Positions 52,205 to 60,663 of a DNA stretch of 64,000 bases are shown here, piece after piece. Both the position numbers and the translations under genes were made by a program. Below the pieces are notes generated by a model. That model was given only the letters and a program-made list of their open reading frames with translations, had not been told where the DNA came from and made no database searches. The stretch covers positions 310,001 through 374,000 of the forward strand of contig NZ_VITY01000007.1 of assembly GCF_007993935.1 (NCBI RefSeq). The letters are read 5' to 3'. The number at the start of each line of letters is the position of its first letter. Within the stretch, counting starts at the first letter, position 1. The DNA is from Bradyrhizobium macuxiense. GTDB lineage: Bacteria; Pseudomonadota; Alphaproteobacteria; Rhizobiales; Xanthobacteraceae.

Positions 52205-52492
52205 TCACCTGTTCGATGACCGTTCCTTGATCGCGGAGACTGCTCTGAAAATGCACCCGCCGGCCAGGGCCCCGACGAACATGAGAGGCGGAAGCACGGT
52301 GCCGGGCGCGAACATGATGAGCAACGCTATGGCCTGACCGACTTGTGTCGAATGATCCGACATGGCGTGGGCAAACAGGAGCGGCAAAATCAGCGCGACT
52401 GCTCCGCCGAACAGAAAGCCTCGCCAGAATGATCCGTCTATCAAGACGACGTCTTTCCTTATCCGGAGCGTGCCGTTTGCGGTGCGAGTCAT
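52205..52492 (-). CDS. Small membrane protein, unknown
   Basis: A 95-residue protein with two hydrophobic segments (about 24-45 and 52-80; FLFGGAVALILPLLFAHAM and LLIMFAPGTVLPPLMFVGAL) and a basic C-terminus. I do not recognise the family. It converges on the DUF1801 gene; a Ser-Thr stretch (DHSTQ) links the helices. Confidence 0.5.
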   Translation of the reverse strand: MTRTANGTLRIRKDVVLIDGSFWRGFLFGGAVALILPLLFAHAMSDHSTQVGQAIALLIMFAPGTVLPPLMFVGALAGGCIFRAVSAIKERSSNR

Positions 52493-52650
52493 TCTGGTGC
52501 GTAGTGCTACGCATTTGAGCGGCAGACTCTCAATTCTCCCTTAAGGCTATCCGTCAAGATGATCAGAACCCGGCTCGCCACATCGTCGGACGCGGACGCG
52601 ATCTCGGCGCTGCTGACGGCCAATTCCGGCGCAACGCCGCCGCTCCCGAA

Positions 52651-52935
52651 TTGTCGTTGAGCAATTTGCAGGGCGTAGTGACGTTTCCGTCGTTCCACAC
52701 CTGCCTCGCCTTGATGACGATTTTCGCGACGATCGGCACGAGATGGCTGTTCGGCATCACCCTGATCTGGAACCTTCTCGTCCTCGTCTCGACGATCCCG
52801 ATCGGCGGCCATTACGTCATCGACCTCACTTGCGGTGCGCTGCTGTGGCTGGCGGCGATGAAGGTCGAGGCGATGCTCGGCGGATCGTCCATCTCCTTGC
52901 GCGGAATGCCGATGCCGGAAGCCGTGTCCGCCTAG
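52651..52935 (+). pseudogene. C-terminal fragment of a PAP2-type phosphatase gene
   Basis: The segment VVTFPSFHTCLALMTIF, then PIGGHYVIDLTCGALLW, matches the last two motifs of the PAP2/inositolphosphorylceramide-synthase-like family (PSFHT and GGHYVID, holding the catalytic histidines). The N-terminal half with its KxxxxxxRP motif is missing, and the DNA upstream gives no in-frame continuation. It is probably a relic, though a short translated product starting at TTG 52651 is not excluded. Confidence 0.6.
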
Positions 52936-53035
52936 CGGTGGTATGACGCGCGGCGCCGTTTGAGGCCGGCGACGACGCTCGGGTTGAACCCGCCGACGGC
53001 GGGTCCGACAAACCTGAAAGGCGGAGCTGTTGGCA

Positions 53036-53308
53036 ATGGACTGGGAAGCGCTCTGGGAGGCTCTGCTGGGCTCGTTTCTCCCAGCGCCGACTGGCTCCAG
53101 ATTGCTTGACGCCGCGCCAACCGGAATCTTCCGCTCGCCGCTGTTCTGGACGTGGATTGCGTTGCTCGCCGGTCTGATCGGGCTGGCGTGCTGCATTGTT
53201 TACGTCGGCTTGCGGTCGACGCCGGCGTTGCTTTGGCTCGCGCTCCTCGTGGATGCCGTGGCTCTGGTGGTCGTGCGTCGCGCGCTCAAATGGCGCTATC
53301 CGATCTAG
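53036..53308 (+). CDS. Small membrane protein, unknown
   Basis: A 90-residue protein: a short N-terminal Trp-rich region (MDWEALWEALLGSF), then two hydrophobic stretches (about 33-57 and 62-80) and a basic end. Not recognised. ATG 53036 is used; a TTG lies two codons earlier. It converges on the next gene. Confidence 0.5.
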   Translation: MDWEALWEALLGSFLPAPTGSRLLDAAPTGIFRSPLFWTWIALLAGLIGLACCIVYVGLRSTPALLWLALLVDAVALVVVRRALKWRYPI

Positions 53309-53344
53309 CGATTTCGGCCGTGCATCGGGCCGCAGGCGGCCGGA

Positions 53345-53683
53345 CTAGGCCGAGATATCGACCGCCTGGCCGGCCTTGCCGGCGTTTTTCTGGAACGACT
53401 GCTCGATCAACTCCTTGATCTTCTGTTCGACCGCGGCGCGCTGATCCGGCGTCATGTTCTTCAGGTCTTCCTCCGACAGCCCCATGCTCTTGAGGATGTT
53501 GGCGCGCATGCGGTCCATCGGGCTCATCTGCGCGTATTTGAGAAATTTCTGCTCGACGCTGTCGTCGGAAGAGCTGCCGCCGGCGGCTTGCGTGGAGGAG
53601 GAGGCGTCGGCCGTCAACGGCTTCCTCAATGTGCCAGTCGTCATGCCGGCTGTGACCGATCCAAAGGCCGAGATGGACGTCAT
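53345..53683 (-). CDS. Small soluble protein, unknown
   Basis: A 112-residue protein. Ser/Thr-rich N-terminus, then two helical blocks: FLKYAQMSPMDRMRANILKSMGL and LKNMTPDQRAAVEQKIKELIEQSFQK. The acidic/basic pattern suggests a soluble helical protein. No family recognised and no signal peptide, with an ATG at 53683. Confidence 0.6.
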   Translation of the reverse strand: MTSISAFGSVTAGMTTGTLRKPLTADASSSTQAAGGSSSDDSVEQKFLKYAQMSPMDRMRANILKSMGLSEEDLKNMTPDQRAAVEQKIKELIEQSFQKNAGKAGQAVDISA

Positions 53684-53840
53684 CTGCGCGCTGTCCCCGT
53701 TGCGATCCTGCTATCGCGGAGCAAATGGCGTGCCATGCGTCAGCTCAGTGTTTTCAAAGAGATCGCGACGACGCGGCGCGCGCCTGACATGCCGCGGGAA
53801 AGTTCTGCCGGATGAAGTTTGCCGGAGGAGCGGCCACTAC

Positions 53841-54016
53841 GCCATCCTATGCACGATCACTGGACCGGCAACCCGTTGCAGCCATCATGCCATCGTATGC
53901 ACGATCACTGGACCCGCAACCCGTTGCAGCCATCATGCCATCGTATGCACGATGACTGGACCTGCAACCCGTTGCAGCCATCATGCCATCGTATGCACGA
54001 TGACCGGACCTGCAAC
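53841..54016. repeat. 48-bp tandem repeat, four copies
   Basis: Copies begin at 53841, 53889, 53937 and 53985; the last is truncated where it enters the gene at 53981-54274. Each unit contains the palindrome CTGCAA-CGGG-TTGCAG and the last codons plus stop of that gene, so the array is derived from the gene's 3' end. Confidence 0.85.
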
Positions 54017-54274
54017 GGCGGTGGCCTGGCCGACCAGCAAGGGACCGAGATTGTCGTCGATCCAGGCCAGCGCGCGGCGGTTGGCCTCCTCGGCACTGGC
54101 ATGATTGTTGAAGACGCTGATCGCGGTGACGGTGTCGTCGCCGGCATAGACCACGTAATAGGCCATGAAGCCTTCGACGTCGCTGATGATCGGGATCGCG
54201 CCTTCCTTGATCCGGCGCGCGAGTTCTTCGGCGGTGCCGGTCTTTGCCTTGGCCTGACGGATGGCGGCATACAT
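53981..54274 (-). CDS. ABM-like dimeric alpha/beta-barrel protein
   Basis: A 97-residue single-domain protein. AAIRQAKAKTGTAEELARRI, then IPIISDVEGFMAYYVVYAGDDTVTAISVFNNHASAEEANRRALAWI, has the antibiotic-biosynthesis-monooxygenase-like dimeric barrel pattern; relatives are common near unknown-function genes. ATG 54274 has AAGGAG seven bases upstream. The last eleven codons and stop (GPVIVHTMA*) are repeated downstream in a 48-bp array. Function unknown. Confidence 0.8.
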   Translation of the reverse strand: MYAAIRQAKAKTGTAEELARRIKEGAIPIISDVEGFMAYYVVYAGDDTVTAISVFNNHASAEEANRRALAWIDDNLGPLLVGQATAVAGPVIVHTMA

Positions 54275-54372
54275 GGGCTTGCTCCTTCCGGCTGGATCGA
54301 TCGGGCTGCGCTTGACGCGCAGGCATGATGGTACGCCGGCTCGGGCGCGGACGCCATCGGGAAGGGGACGGA

Positions 54373-54825
54373 TCAGACGAAGCGCTTGCCTGCGAACGGA
54401 TTCGGCGCGCGGCGGCTGACGGTGGGCCTTGGCAGCCTTGCGAGGCCATTGGAAGCCGGCGCGGATTTCGGCGGCGGCGTGGGCGCGGCTTCCGGTTGCT
54501 GCAGAAACAGCGTGGCCTCGAACACCACGCCGGGGGCCTGCTTTGCCGTTCCCATGCACACCGCGCGATTGCCGCTGAACGAGCCGGTCAGCTCGGCCTC
54601 GACCTCGTCGCAGCCGAACACGGTGGTGAACGGGCCGTCGACATATCGGCGCGTCGTCAGCACCGCGGTGAAGCGGTTCTCGTCGAGCTGGTAGGAGCCG
54701 CCATAGGTGAACATGGCGTCGCCGCCGCTGATCCTGCCGTTTGCGAGCTGGACTATTCCGGTGCCTTCGCCCCGCGGCGTCCGGAACCACGCCGCATATT
54801 GCCCGTCTCTTTGCATGACTGTCAT
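54373..54825 (-). CDS. GrlR-like regulatory protein
   Basis: A 150-residue protein. The first 110 residues follow the GrlR (type III secretion negative regulator) pattern: GTGIVQLANGRISGGDAMFTYGGSYQLDENRFTAVLTTRRY, then CMGTAKQAPGVVFEATLF. The remainder is Pro/Ala-rich. GrlR homologs occur as lone genes in rhizobia, so the E. coli regulatory role may not transfer. It is on the same strand as the ABM-like gene, which follows 98 bp downstream. Confidence 0.55.
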   Translation of the reverse strand: MTVMQRDGQYAAWFRTPRGEGTGIVQLANGRISGGDAMFTYGGSYQLDENRFTAVLTTRRYVDGPFTTVFGCDEVEAELTGSFSGNRAVCMGTAKQAPGVVFEATLFLQQPEAAPTPPPKSAPASNGLARLPRPTVSRRAPNPFAGKRFV

Positions 54826-55188
54826 AGAAACAGAAAACCCTGCGTTGTCCTCTTGCTACGTTGCAAGCGCCGGGACCGCCACTGCGCGCTGCTGCGACGG
54901 TTAACGAACCGAGAAGGCGATCGCACGACTTGCGCGAAGCGGTATCGGATTGGTGCGCGACGGCAGCGCGAGTGCATGCGACCGGTCACAGGAGCCCTTC
55001 CGTTCCGATTGAATCGGAACAAGGCTCTCGGTTTGTTTTGGGGCTCTAAATGCCACGGCCCCCGCCAGGGGAGCTGGCGAGGGCCGTGTTGGTACACCGC
55101 GCCGCGCCTAGGTTCGCGACGAGATGTGGGAGCTCGTGAAAATCTTACTCAGGCATGATCCTCACCCGAAACCTTCGGGATCATGCGG
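54826..55188. other. Intergenic stretch with two hairpins
   Basis: No gene recognised. Held here: a 12-base stem (CACGGCCC...GGGCCGTG, 55054-55088, one mismatch pair) and the inverted repeat GCATGATC/GATCATGC (55153-55186) that ends at the flgH stop. The second resembles a palindrome common in Bradyrhizobium. Confidence 0.5.
55153..55186. terminator. Inverted repeat at the flgH 3' end
   Basis: GCATGATC-C and G-GATCATGC arms, with CCGAA/TTCGG inside, form a nested hairpin. It lies two bases from the flgH stop (TAG, 55189) on the minus-strand transcript side and may act as a terminator or mRNA-end element. Confidence 0.5.
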
Positions 55189-55941
55189 CTAGAAGGGCAA
55201 GAGCACGTCGAGAACCTGCTGGCCGTAGCGCGGCTGTTGCACGTCGGTGATCTGGCCGCGGCCGCCATAGGCGATGCGGGCCTGGGCGATCTTCGAGGAG
55301 TCGATGGTGTTGTCGCTCTGGATGTCCTCCGGGCGCACGATGCCGGCCACGATCAGTTCGCGGATTTCGAAGTTGACCCGGATCTCCTGCTTGCCCTCGA
55401 CCACCAGATTGCCGTTCGGCAACACCTGGGTGACGACCGCGGCGACGCTGGTCTGCAACGCTTCCTGCCGGTTCACGGAGCCCTTGCCGTCGCTGGACGC
55501 TGTGGACTCGGCGGTCAGGATCTTTCCGGGCAGGATCTTGTTGGCCTGCGTGATGGTCTGCGAGCCCAGGAAGTTGGTGACCCCGGAGTCTTCCGAATTG
55601 GTGCGGCTGCGCTGGGTCTCGTTGGCGATCGCCGCCTTGTCGGTGAAATTCACCGTGATGGTCAGCAGGTCGCCGACGCGCGCGGCGCGCTGGTCCTTGA
55701 AGAAGGCGCGAGAGCCGCTGCGCCACAGCGAGTTCGGGCTGTAGGAGGCGACCTCGGGCTTCGGCATCGGCATCTGCACCGGCTTGTAGCCGGGCTGCGT
55801 CGTCGGATTGTCGATCGACGTCAGCTTCGGCTGTTCGCCGATCTGGGAGAGGCGGTCGATCGACGAGCAACCGCTGGCGATCGTTCCGAGCGCCAACAGC
55901 GCACCGGTCAGGATGAGGCGGTTGATACGATACTGGGACAT
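55189..55941 (-). CDS. flgH: Flagellar L-ring lipoprotein FlgH
   Basis: A 250-residue L-ring subunit. Lipobox IASGC puts the lipidated Cys at residue 25. The body has SLWRSGSRAFFKDQRAARVGDLLTITV and QTSVAAVVTQVLPNGNLVVEG, ending with YGGRGQITDVQQPRYGQQVLDVLLPF. It sits in the outer membrane around the rod. It starts 5 bp after the flgA stop and is the last of flgF-flgG-flgA-flgH. Confidence 0.95.
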   Translation of the reverse strand: MSQYRINRLILTGALLALGTIASGCSSIDRLSQIGEQPKLTSIDNPTTQPGYKPVQMPMPKPEVASYSPNSLWRSGSRAFFKDQRAARVGDLLTITVNFTDKAAIANETQRSRTNSEDSGVTNFLGSQTITQANKILPGKILTAESTASSDGKGSVNRQEALQTSVAAVVTQVLPNGNLVVEGKQEIRVNFEIRELIVAGIVRPEDIQSDNTIDSSKIAQARIAYGGRGQITDVQQPRYGQQVLDVLLPF

Positions 55942-55946
55942 GAACT

Positions 55947-57002
55947 TTACTCGGCGTTTGGTGCGACTGAACTCAGCTTGACGGGAGCGGAATCTGAAGA
56001 GGTGGCATCGGCGCTAGGTGCCGCACGCGGGGTCGCGATCGAGATCGAGACCTCGCCGCGGCCGGTGACGACGCCGGAGACGGCGCGCTTGGACTGCAAG
56101 TTCATCACGCTGACGACGTCGCCCTCGGCGCCGCCATCCATCGCCTTGCCGCGGATGGTGAGATAGATGCCGGCGGTGCGGTAGATCAGCACGACGTTCT
56201 GGTCGCGGGTGACGAGATCGGGTTTCGCCATGTCGGCGACGCGCAGGGCCTGGCCGGCGCGGAGCTGGCGACGCATCTGCATGCCGATGGTGCCGTCGCG
56301 CGTCGCCGCGTCGTTGCCGATGTCGGCCTTCGGGCGGCGCTCGATCATCACGTCGGAGGCCTTCAGCACGTCGCCGCGTTCGACATTGCGGGTCAGCACG
56401 GCGGCCTCGATGGTTTCGATCGCGGTGCCGGTGAGGCGCAGCTTGTACGGCGCCGCGCCGGAATCGTTGCTGATCTCGAAGGTGACGTCGAAGCGCGTCG
56501 AGCGCGGGTCGTAGCGCACCGCGATCGGCTGCATCGCGCCGGTGTTGGTCGCTTCCAGTCTGATATCGCCGGGATCGCGGTCGAAGGTCAGCGCGATGTT
56601 GCCGGCCCGGCCGAGGCCGTGGCGGCCCTCGAGGGCGCGCGACAGCTGCTGCTCGATTTCCTTGCCGTCGATGGTGCGCGCGAGCCGCGTGACGGTGATC
56701 TCCTTCAGCTCGCGGGTGTCGACGCCGATCACCTGGTGCGCGCGCAGAACGTTGAGCACCTGCGCGACCGGCAGCGTGCCCGTGGTACCGAGATCAGGCG
56801 CGCGGTAGACCGCGATGCTGCCGGCGCTGCCAGCATTGTCGATGAGATCGCCGACCCGCACGATGTCGTCCGCGACGGTGATGCTGGCGCGCAGCGTCGG
56901 CGCCGCGATGGTCTCGCTGCGGCTCTGCGCGGCTGCCGGCGCCACGGTCACCGCGAGGAGCGCGGCGGCGATCAGGAGTGAGCGGGCGATCATCGACATC
57001 AT
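55947..57002 (-). CDS. flgA: Flagellar P-ring assembly chaperone FlgA
   Basis: A 351-residue FlgA, longer than the 220-240 of enterics because of an N-terminal domain. Signal peptide (MSMIARSLLIAAALLAVTVAP), then a C-terminal SAF-type domain starting near TRNVERGDVLKASDVMIERR and MRRQLRAGQALRVADM. FlgA assists FlgI polymerisation in the periplasm. ATG 57002 (or 56999) is two bases from the flgG stop, so translation is coupled. Confidence 0.92.
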   Translation of the reverse strand: MMSMIARSLLIAAALLAVTVAPAAAQSRSETIAAPTLRASITVADDIVRVGDLIDNAGSAGSIAVYRAPDLGTTGTLPVAQVLNVLRAHQVIGVDTRELKEITVTRLARTIDGKEIEQQLSRALEGRHGLGRAGNIALTFDRDPGDIRLEATNTGAMQPIAVRYDPRSTRFDVTFEISNDSGAAPYKLRLTGTAIETIEAAVLTRNVERGDVLKASDVMIERRPKADIGNDAATRDGTIGMQMRRQLRAGQALRVADMAKPDLVTRDQNVVLIYRTAGIYLTIRGKAMDGGAEGDVVSVMNLQSKRAVSGVVTGRGEVSISIATPRAAPSADATSSDSAPVKLSSVAPNAE

Positions 57003-57004
57003 CC

Positions 57005-57793
57005 TCAGCGGAACAGGTTGGAGGTCGACTGCATCATCTGGTCGGCGGCGGAGACCACCTTCGAGTTCATCTCGTAGGCGCGCTGCGCCGCGATCAGGTC
57101 GGAGATTTCCGAGACCACCTCTACATTGGCCTGTTCAAGGTTGCTCTGCTGCATGTCGCCATAGCCGTCGGTGTTGGCGGTGCCGTCCTGGGGCTGGCCG
57201 GAGGCCGGCGTTTCCTGAAACAGATTGTCGCCGATCGGCATCAGCCCGGCCTTGTTGATAAAGCGGGTCAGGCCGATCGTGCCGATGTTGGTCGATGCGG
57301 TCTGGCCCGGCAGCGTCACTGAGACCTGGCCCTGCGCATTGATGGTGAGGCCGGATGCGTTCTGCGGGATCGTGATCGTCGGTTGCACCAGATTGCCCTG
57401 CGCGTTGACGATGCGGCCCTGATTGTCCATCTGGAACGAACCGTCGCGGGTGTAGGTGAAGGTGCCGTCCGGCGTCAGGATCTTGAAGAAGCCCTCGCCG
57501 CGGATCGCGATGTCGAGATCGTTGCCGGTCGGCGACAGCGTGCCCTGGGTCATCATGCGCGGCGTGCCGACGGTCTTCACGCCGCCGCCGAGGTCGATGC
57601 CCATCGGCATGATGGTGTTCTGGTCGGAAGCCTGCGCGCCGACCCGGCGCACATGGTCGTAGATCAGGTCCTGGAACGCCGCGCGCTGCTTCTTGTAGCC
57701 GGTGGTGCGCAGGTTCGCGATGTTGTTGGAGATCACCTGAACGCTGAGTTCCTGTGCCGCCATTCCGGTCGCTGCGGTATAAAGTGCGCGCAT
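57005..57793 (-). CDS. flgG: Flagellar distal rod protein FlgG
   Basis: A 262-residue FlgG. MRALYTAATGMAAQELSVQVISNNIANLRTTGYKKQR is the rod/hook N-terminus; the C-terminus ends SDLIAAQRAYEMNSKVVSAADQMMQ. It makes the distal rod in the periplasm. 16 bp separate it from flgF upstream and 2 bp from flgA downstream. Confidence 0.96.
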   Translation of the reverse strand: MRALYTAATGMAAQELSVQVISNNIANLRTTGYKKQRAAFQDLIYDHVRRVGAQASDQNTIMPMGIDLGGGVKTVGTPRMMTQGTLSPTGNDLDIAIRGEGFFKILTPDGTFTYTRDGSFQMDNQGRIVNAQGNLVQPTITIPQNASGLTINAQGQVSVTLPGQTASTNIGTIGLTRFINKAGLMPIGDNLFQETPASGQPQDGTANTDGYGDMQQSNLEQANVEVVSEISDLIAAQRAYEMNSKVVSAADQMMQSTSNLFR

Positions 57794-57809
57794 CGGTCAA
57801 TCCCCCGGA

Positions 57810-58574
57810 TCAGTTCGGCACGTCGGCGAGCTTCTCGATCGCCGATTTGTGCAGGTCGCTCTGCTGCTGCAGCAGCGAGGCGATTTGGGTGTAGGTCCGC
57901 GTGATCTCGATCATGCGGCTCATCTCGACGACGGAATTGACGTTCGACTTCTCGATGAAGCCCTGGCGGATTTGGGACTTGGTGTCCGGCAGCGGCTGCG
58001 CGCCTTCGCCGGGCGCGTAGAGATTGGAGCCTTCCTTGAGCAGGCGCTGGGCCTGCGCGAACGAGACGAGGCGCAGCTTGCCGCGGATCGAGTCGAGGCG
58101 GGACGTGCCCTCGAGCACGGAAATGTTGCCGTCGGGGGCGATGTTGACGTCGTGATCGGTCTGCTGGAACGTGATCGGCCCGGAGGTGCCGAGCACCTGG
58201 TAGCCGGAGGCGGTGATCAACTGGCCGCGATTGTTGATCTGAAGATTGCCTTCGCGGGTGTAGCGCTCGCCGGCCGGCGTCTGCACCACCAGAAAGGCGT
58301 TGCCGTCGATCGCGACGTCGAGCGGGTTCTTGGTCTCTTCGGTCGGACCCTGCGAGAAGTCGTGGAAGGTCGCGCGGTCCTGCACGAAGGAGACGCGGCG
58401 GTCGCGAGCCGCGAAATTGTCCTCATGCGCGTTCGAGGAGAGATACTCCTGGAACAGCGATCGGTCGGCCTTGTAGCCGTTGGTGGTCATGTTCGCGATG
58501 TTGTTGGAAACGACATCCATTTGCCGTTCCAGCACCATCTGCTTCGATAGTCCGACCAGAAGCGTATTCTGCAT
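57810..58574 (-). CDS. flgF: Flagellar proximal rod protein FlgF
   Basis: A 254-residue FlgF. N-terminal ERQMDVVSNNIANMTTNGYKADR and C-terminal VEMSRMIEITRTYTQIASLLQQQ motifs define it. It is the first gene of flgF-flgG-flgA-flgH, with GGGGAG nine bases before ATG. A sigma-54 site lies about 115 bp upstream. Three GGTTCTCCC strings (58579, 58608, 58649) lie in the leader. Confidence 0.95.
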   Translation of the reverse strand: MQNTLLVGLSKQMVLERQMDVVSNNIANMTTNGYKADRSLFQEYLSSNAHEDNFAARDRRVSFVQDRATFHDFSQGPTEETKNPLDVAIDGNAFLVVQTPAGERYTREGNLQINNRGQLITASGYQVLGTSGPITFQQTDHDVNIAPDGNISVLEGTSRLDSIRGKLRLVSFAQAQRLLKEGSNLYAPGEGAQPLPDTKSQIRQGFIEKSNVNSVVEMSRMIEITRTYTQIASLLQQQSDLHKSAIEKLADVPN

Positions 58575-58684
58575 CGGCGGTTCTCCCCTGTGAGGTGATC
58601 CGATGCAGGTTCTCCCAAACCTTCACGCCGGACCGTCGGTAACCATTGGGTTCTCCCAAACCCGCCAGTCACGCCGTCCTCTCA

Positions 58685-58699
58685 GCGAAAGCCGTGCCA
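58685..58699 (-). promoter_or_regulatory. Sigma-54 promoter of the flgF operon
   Basis: On the minus strand TGGCACG-GCTT-TCGC matches -24/-12 with one change (TCGC for TTGC). It reads toward flgF. Confidence 0.75.
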
Positions 58700-58827
58700 A
58701 CTTGAAATAGTGATATATTTGAATGGCTTAGGTGTCTGGCCGGGGACCGTAGGGGCGGCAGAAAGGTCTTGTTGACCATGTTTGCCCGGCAGTTTTTTCC
58801 TAGTGGATGGTAAATCCTAAGCTTCCG

Positions 58828-58835
58828 TTAACCAT
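58828..58835. promoter_or_regulatory. TTAACCAT upstream of fliL
   Basis: TTAACCAT, a CtrA half-site-like motif, lies 119 bases before the fliL start in the flgF-fliL divergent region (58575-58953). No full TTAA-N7-TTAA is present here. Confidence 0.35.
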
Positions 58836-58953
58836 TATTACCTTAGCGTTGACGGCATTGGGGCGCGTGTGCGCCGGCGGCATTTGTATCGCGTCTTCAG
58901 GCCAAAGCTGGGGCAAATCGCGTTCGCATCCTTCGGGTTGAAGCGAGCGGACG

Positions 58954-59442
58954 ATGGCGGACGAGGAAAAGACGGATAGCGGCGAAGGCGCGGCCGCTCC
59001 GAAGAAGGGCAAGCTCAAGCTGATCATTGCCGTCGTCGGCTTCCTCGTCGTGCTCGGCGCGGGCGCGGGCGGCTGGTTCTTCTTCATGCGCGGCCACGGC
59101 GAGGAGCAGCACGCCGAAGCGCCGCCGCCGAAGCCGCCGAGTTTCGTCGATGTGCCGGACATGCTGGTCAATCTGGTCGGCGCACCCGGCGAACGCGTGC
59201 AATACCTCAAGCTGAAGCTCGTGCTCGAGATCAAGGAAGAGAAGCAGGTCGAGGCGATCAAGCCGGCGTTGCCGCGTGTCACCGACCTGTTCCAGACCTA
59301 TATGCGCGAGCTGCGCCCGAGCGACCTCAACGGCTCGGCCGGCCTGTTCCGCCTCAAGGAGGAGCTGACCAAGCGCGTCAACCTCGCGGTGGCGCCCAAC
59401 CAGGTCAACGCCGTGCTGTTCAAGGAAGTCGTGATCCAGTGA
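58954..59442 (+). CDS. fliL: Flagellar basal-body protein FliL
   Basis: A 162-residue FliL. A charged cytoplasmic N-terminus, one membrane helix (LKLIIAVVGFLVVLGAGAGGWFF, about 22-45), then a periplasmic domain with MLVNLVGAPGERVQYLKLKLVLEI and the C-terminal QVNAVLFKEVVIQ. FliL sits near the stators and supports torque. It starts the fliL-fliM-DUF6468-motE unit. Confidence 0.94.
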   Translation: MADEEKTDSGEGAAAPKKGKLKLIIAVVGFLVVLGAGAGGWFFFMRGHGEEQHAEAPPPKPPSFVDVPDMLVNLVGAPGERVQYLKLKLVLEIKEEKQVEAIKPALPRVTDLFQTYMRELRPSDLNGSAGLFRLKEELTKRVNLAVAPNQVNAVLFKEVVIQ

Positions 59443-59460
59443 CGGGGTGGATGTAAAGCC

Positions 59461-60663
59461 ATGGCCGGCAACGACCAGATGGACCAGGACGCCATTGCGG
59501 CCCAATGGGAAGCCTCGCTCGATTCCGAGGATCCCGCGGCGGCCGCGGCGGAAGCTGCCAAGAACGAACTCACCGAGAACATGGCGCTGCAATGGGCCGC
59601 CATGGTCGAGGATGGCAGCCGTGACTTCGGCGGCAAGAACACCAATGGCGAGCGCGTGCTGTCGCAGGAGGAGATCGACAATCTCCTCGGCTTCACGGTC
59701 GGCGACGTCAGCCTCGACGATCATTCCGGCATCCGCGCCATCATCGATTCCGCGATGGTGTCCTACGAGCGTCTGCCGATGCTCGAAATCGTGTTCGACC
59801 GCCTGGTGCGGTTGATGACGACCAGCTTGCGCAATTTCACCTCCGACAACGTCGAGGTCTCGCTCGACCGCATCACCTCGGTGCGGTTCGGCGACTACAT
59901 GAATTCGATCCCGCTGCCGGCGGTGCTCTCGGTGTTCAAGGCCGAGGAGTGGGAGAATTTCGGTCTCGCCACCGTCGATTCCAGCCTGATCTATTCGATG
60001 ATCGACGTGCTGCTCGGCGGCCGCCGCGGCCAGACCCAGCTCCGCATCGAGGGCCGGCCTTACACCACGATCGAGACCAATCTGGTGAAGCGGCTGGTCG
60101 AGGTGGTGCTGTCGGATGCCGAGCAGGCGTTCCGGCCGCTGTCGCCGGTGACCTTCTCGATCGACCGGCTCGAGACCAATCCGCGCTTTGCCGCGATCAG
60201 CCGCCCGGCCAACGCCGCGATCCTGGTCCGCCTGCGCATCGACATGGAAGACCGCGGCGGCAATGTCGAATTGCTGCTGCCTTACGCCACCATCGAACCG
60301 ATCCGCAACGTGCTGTTGCAGATGTTCATGGGCGAAAAATTCGGCCGCGACCCGATCTGGGAAGGCCATTTCGCCACCGAAGTGGCGCAGGCCGAGATCT
60401 CGGTCGATGCGGTGCTGTACGAGGCCGACATCCCGCTGAAGCAGCTGATGAAGCTCAAGGTCGGCGACACGCTGCCGCTGGACATCCGCTCCGACGCGCT
60501 GGTCTCGGTGCGTTGCGGCAACGTCACCCTGACGGAAGGCCGGATGGGCCGCGTCGGCGACCGTGTCGCGATCCGCGTCACCAAGAATTTGCGTAAACCC
60601 CAAACCACCTTCGCGATGTTCGAGAAGGCGGACGAGCGGACCAAGATGATGGAGGCACCATGA
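59461..60663 (+). CDS. fliM: Flagellar motor switch protein FliM
   Basis: A 400-residue FliM. The N-terminal switch region has ERVLSQEEIDNLLGF, the CheY-P-binding-type segment LSQEEID; the middle CheC-like domain and the C-terminal SpoA domain (VGDTLPLDIRSDALVSVRCGNVTLTEGRMGRVGDRVAIRV) are present. It forms the C-ring with FliG and FliN. It overlaps the next gene by four bases (ATGA). Confidence 0.96.
   Translation: MAGNDQMDQDAIAAQWEASLDSEDPAAAAAEAAKNELTENMALQWAAMVEDGSRDFGGKNTNGERVLSQEEIDNLLGFTVGDVSLDDHSGIRAIIDSAMVSYERLPMLEIVFDRLVRLMTTSLRNFTSDNVEVSLDRITSVRFGDYMNSIPLPAVLSVFKAEEWENFGLATVDSSLIYSMIDVLLGGRRGQTQLRIEGRPYTTIETNLVKRLVEVVLSDAEQAFRPLSPVTFSIDRLETNPRFAAISRPANAAILVRLRIDMEDRGGNVELLLPYATIEPIRNVLLQMFMGEKFGRDPIWEGHFATEVAQAEISVDAVLYEADIPLKQLMKLKVGDTLPLDIRSDALVSVRCGNVTLTEGRMGRVGDRVAIRVTKNLRKPQTTFAMFEKADERTKMMEAP

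Noticed and set aside
53454..54104. Plus-strand frame running through the 48-bp repeat
   Set aside because: It only reads the repeat and opposite-strand genes, has no ribosome site and no recognisable domain.
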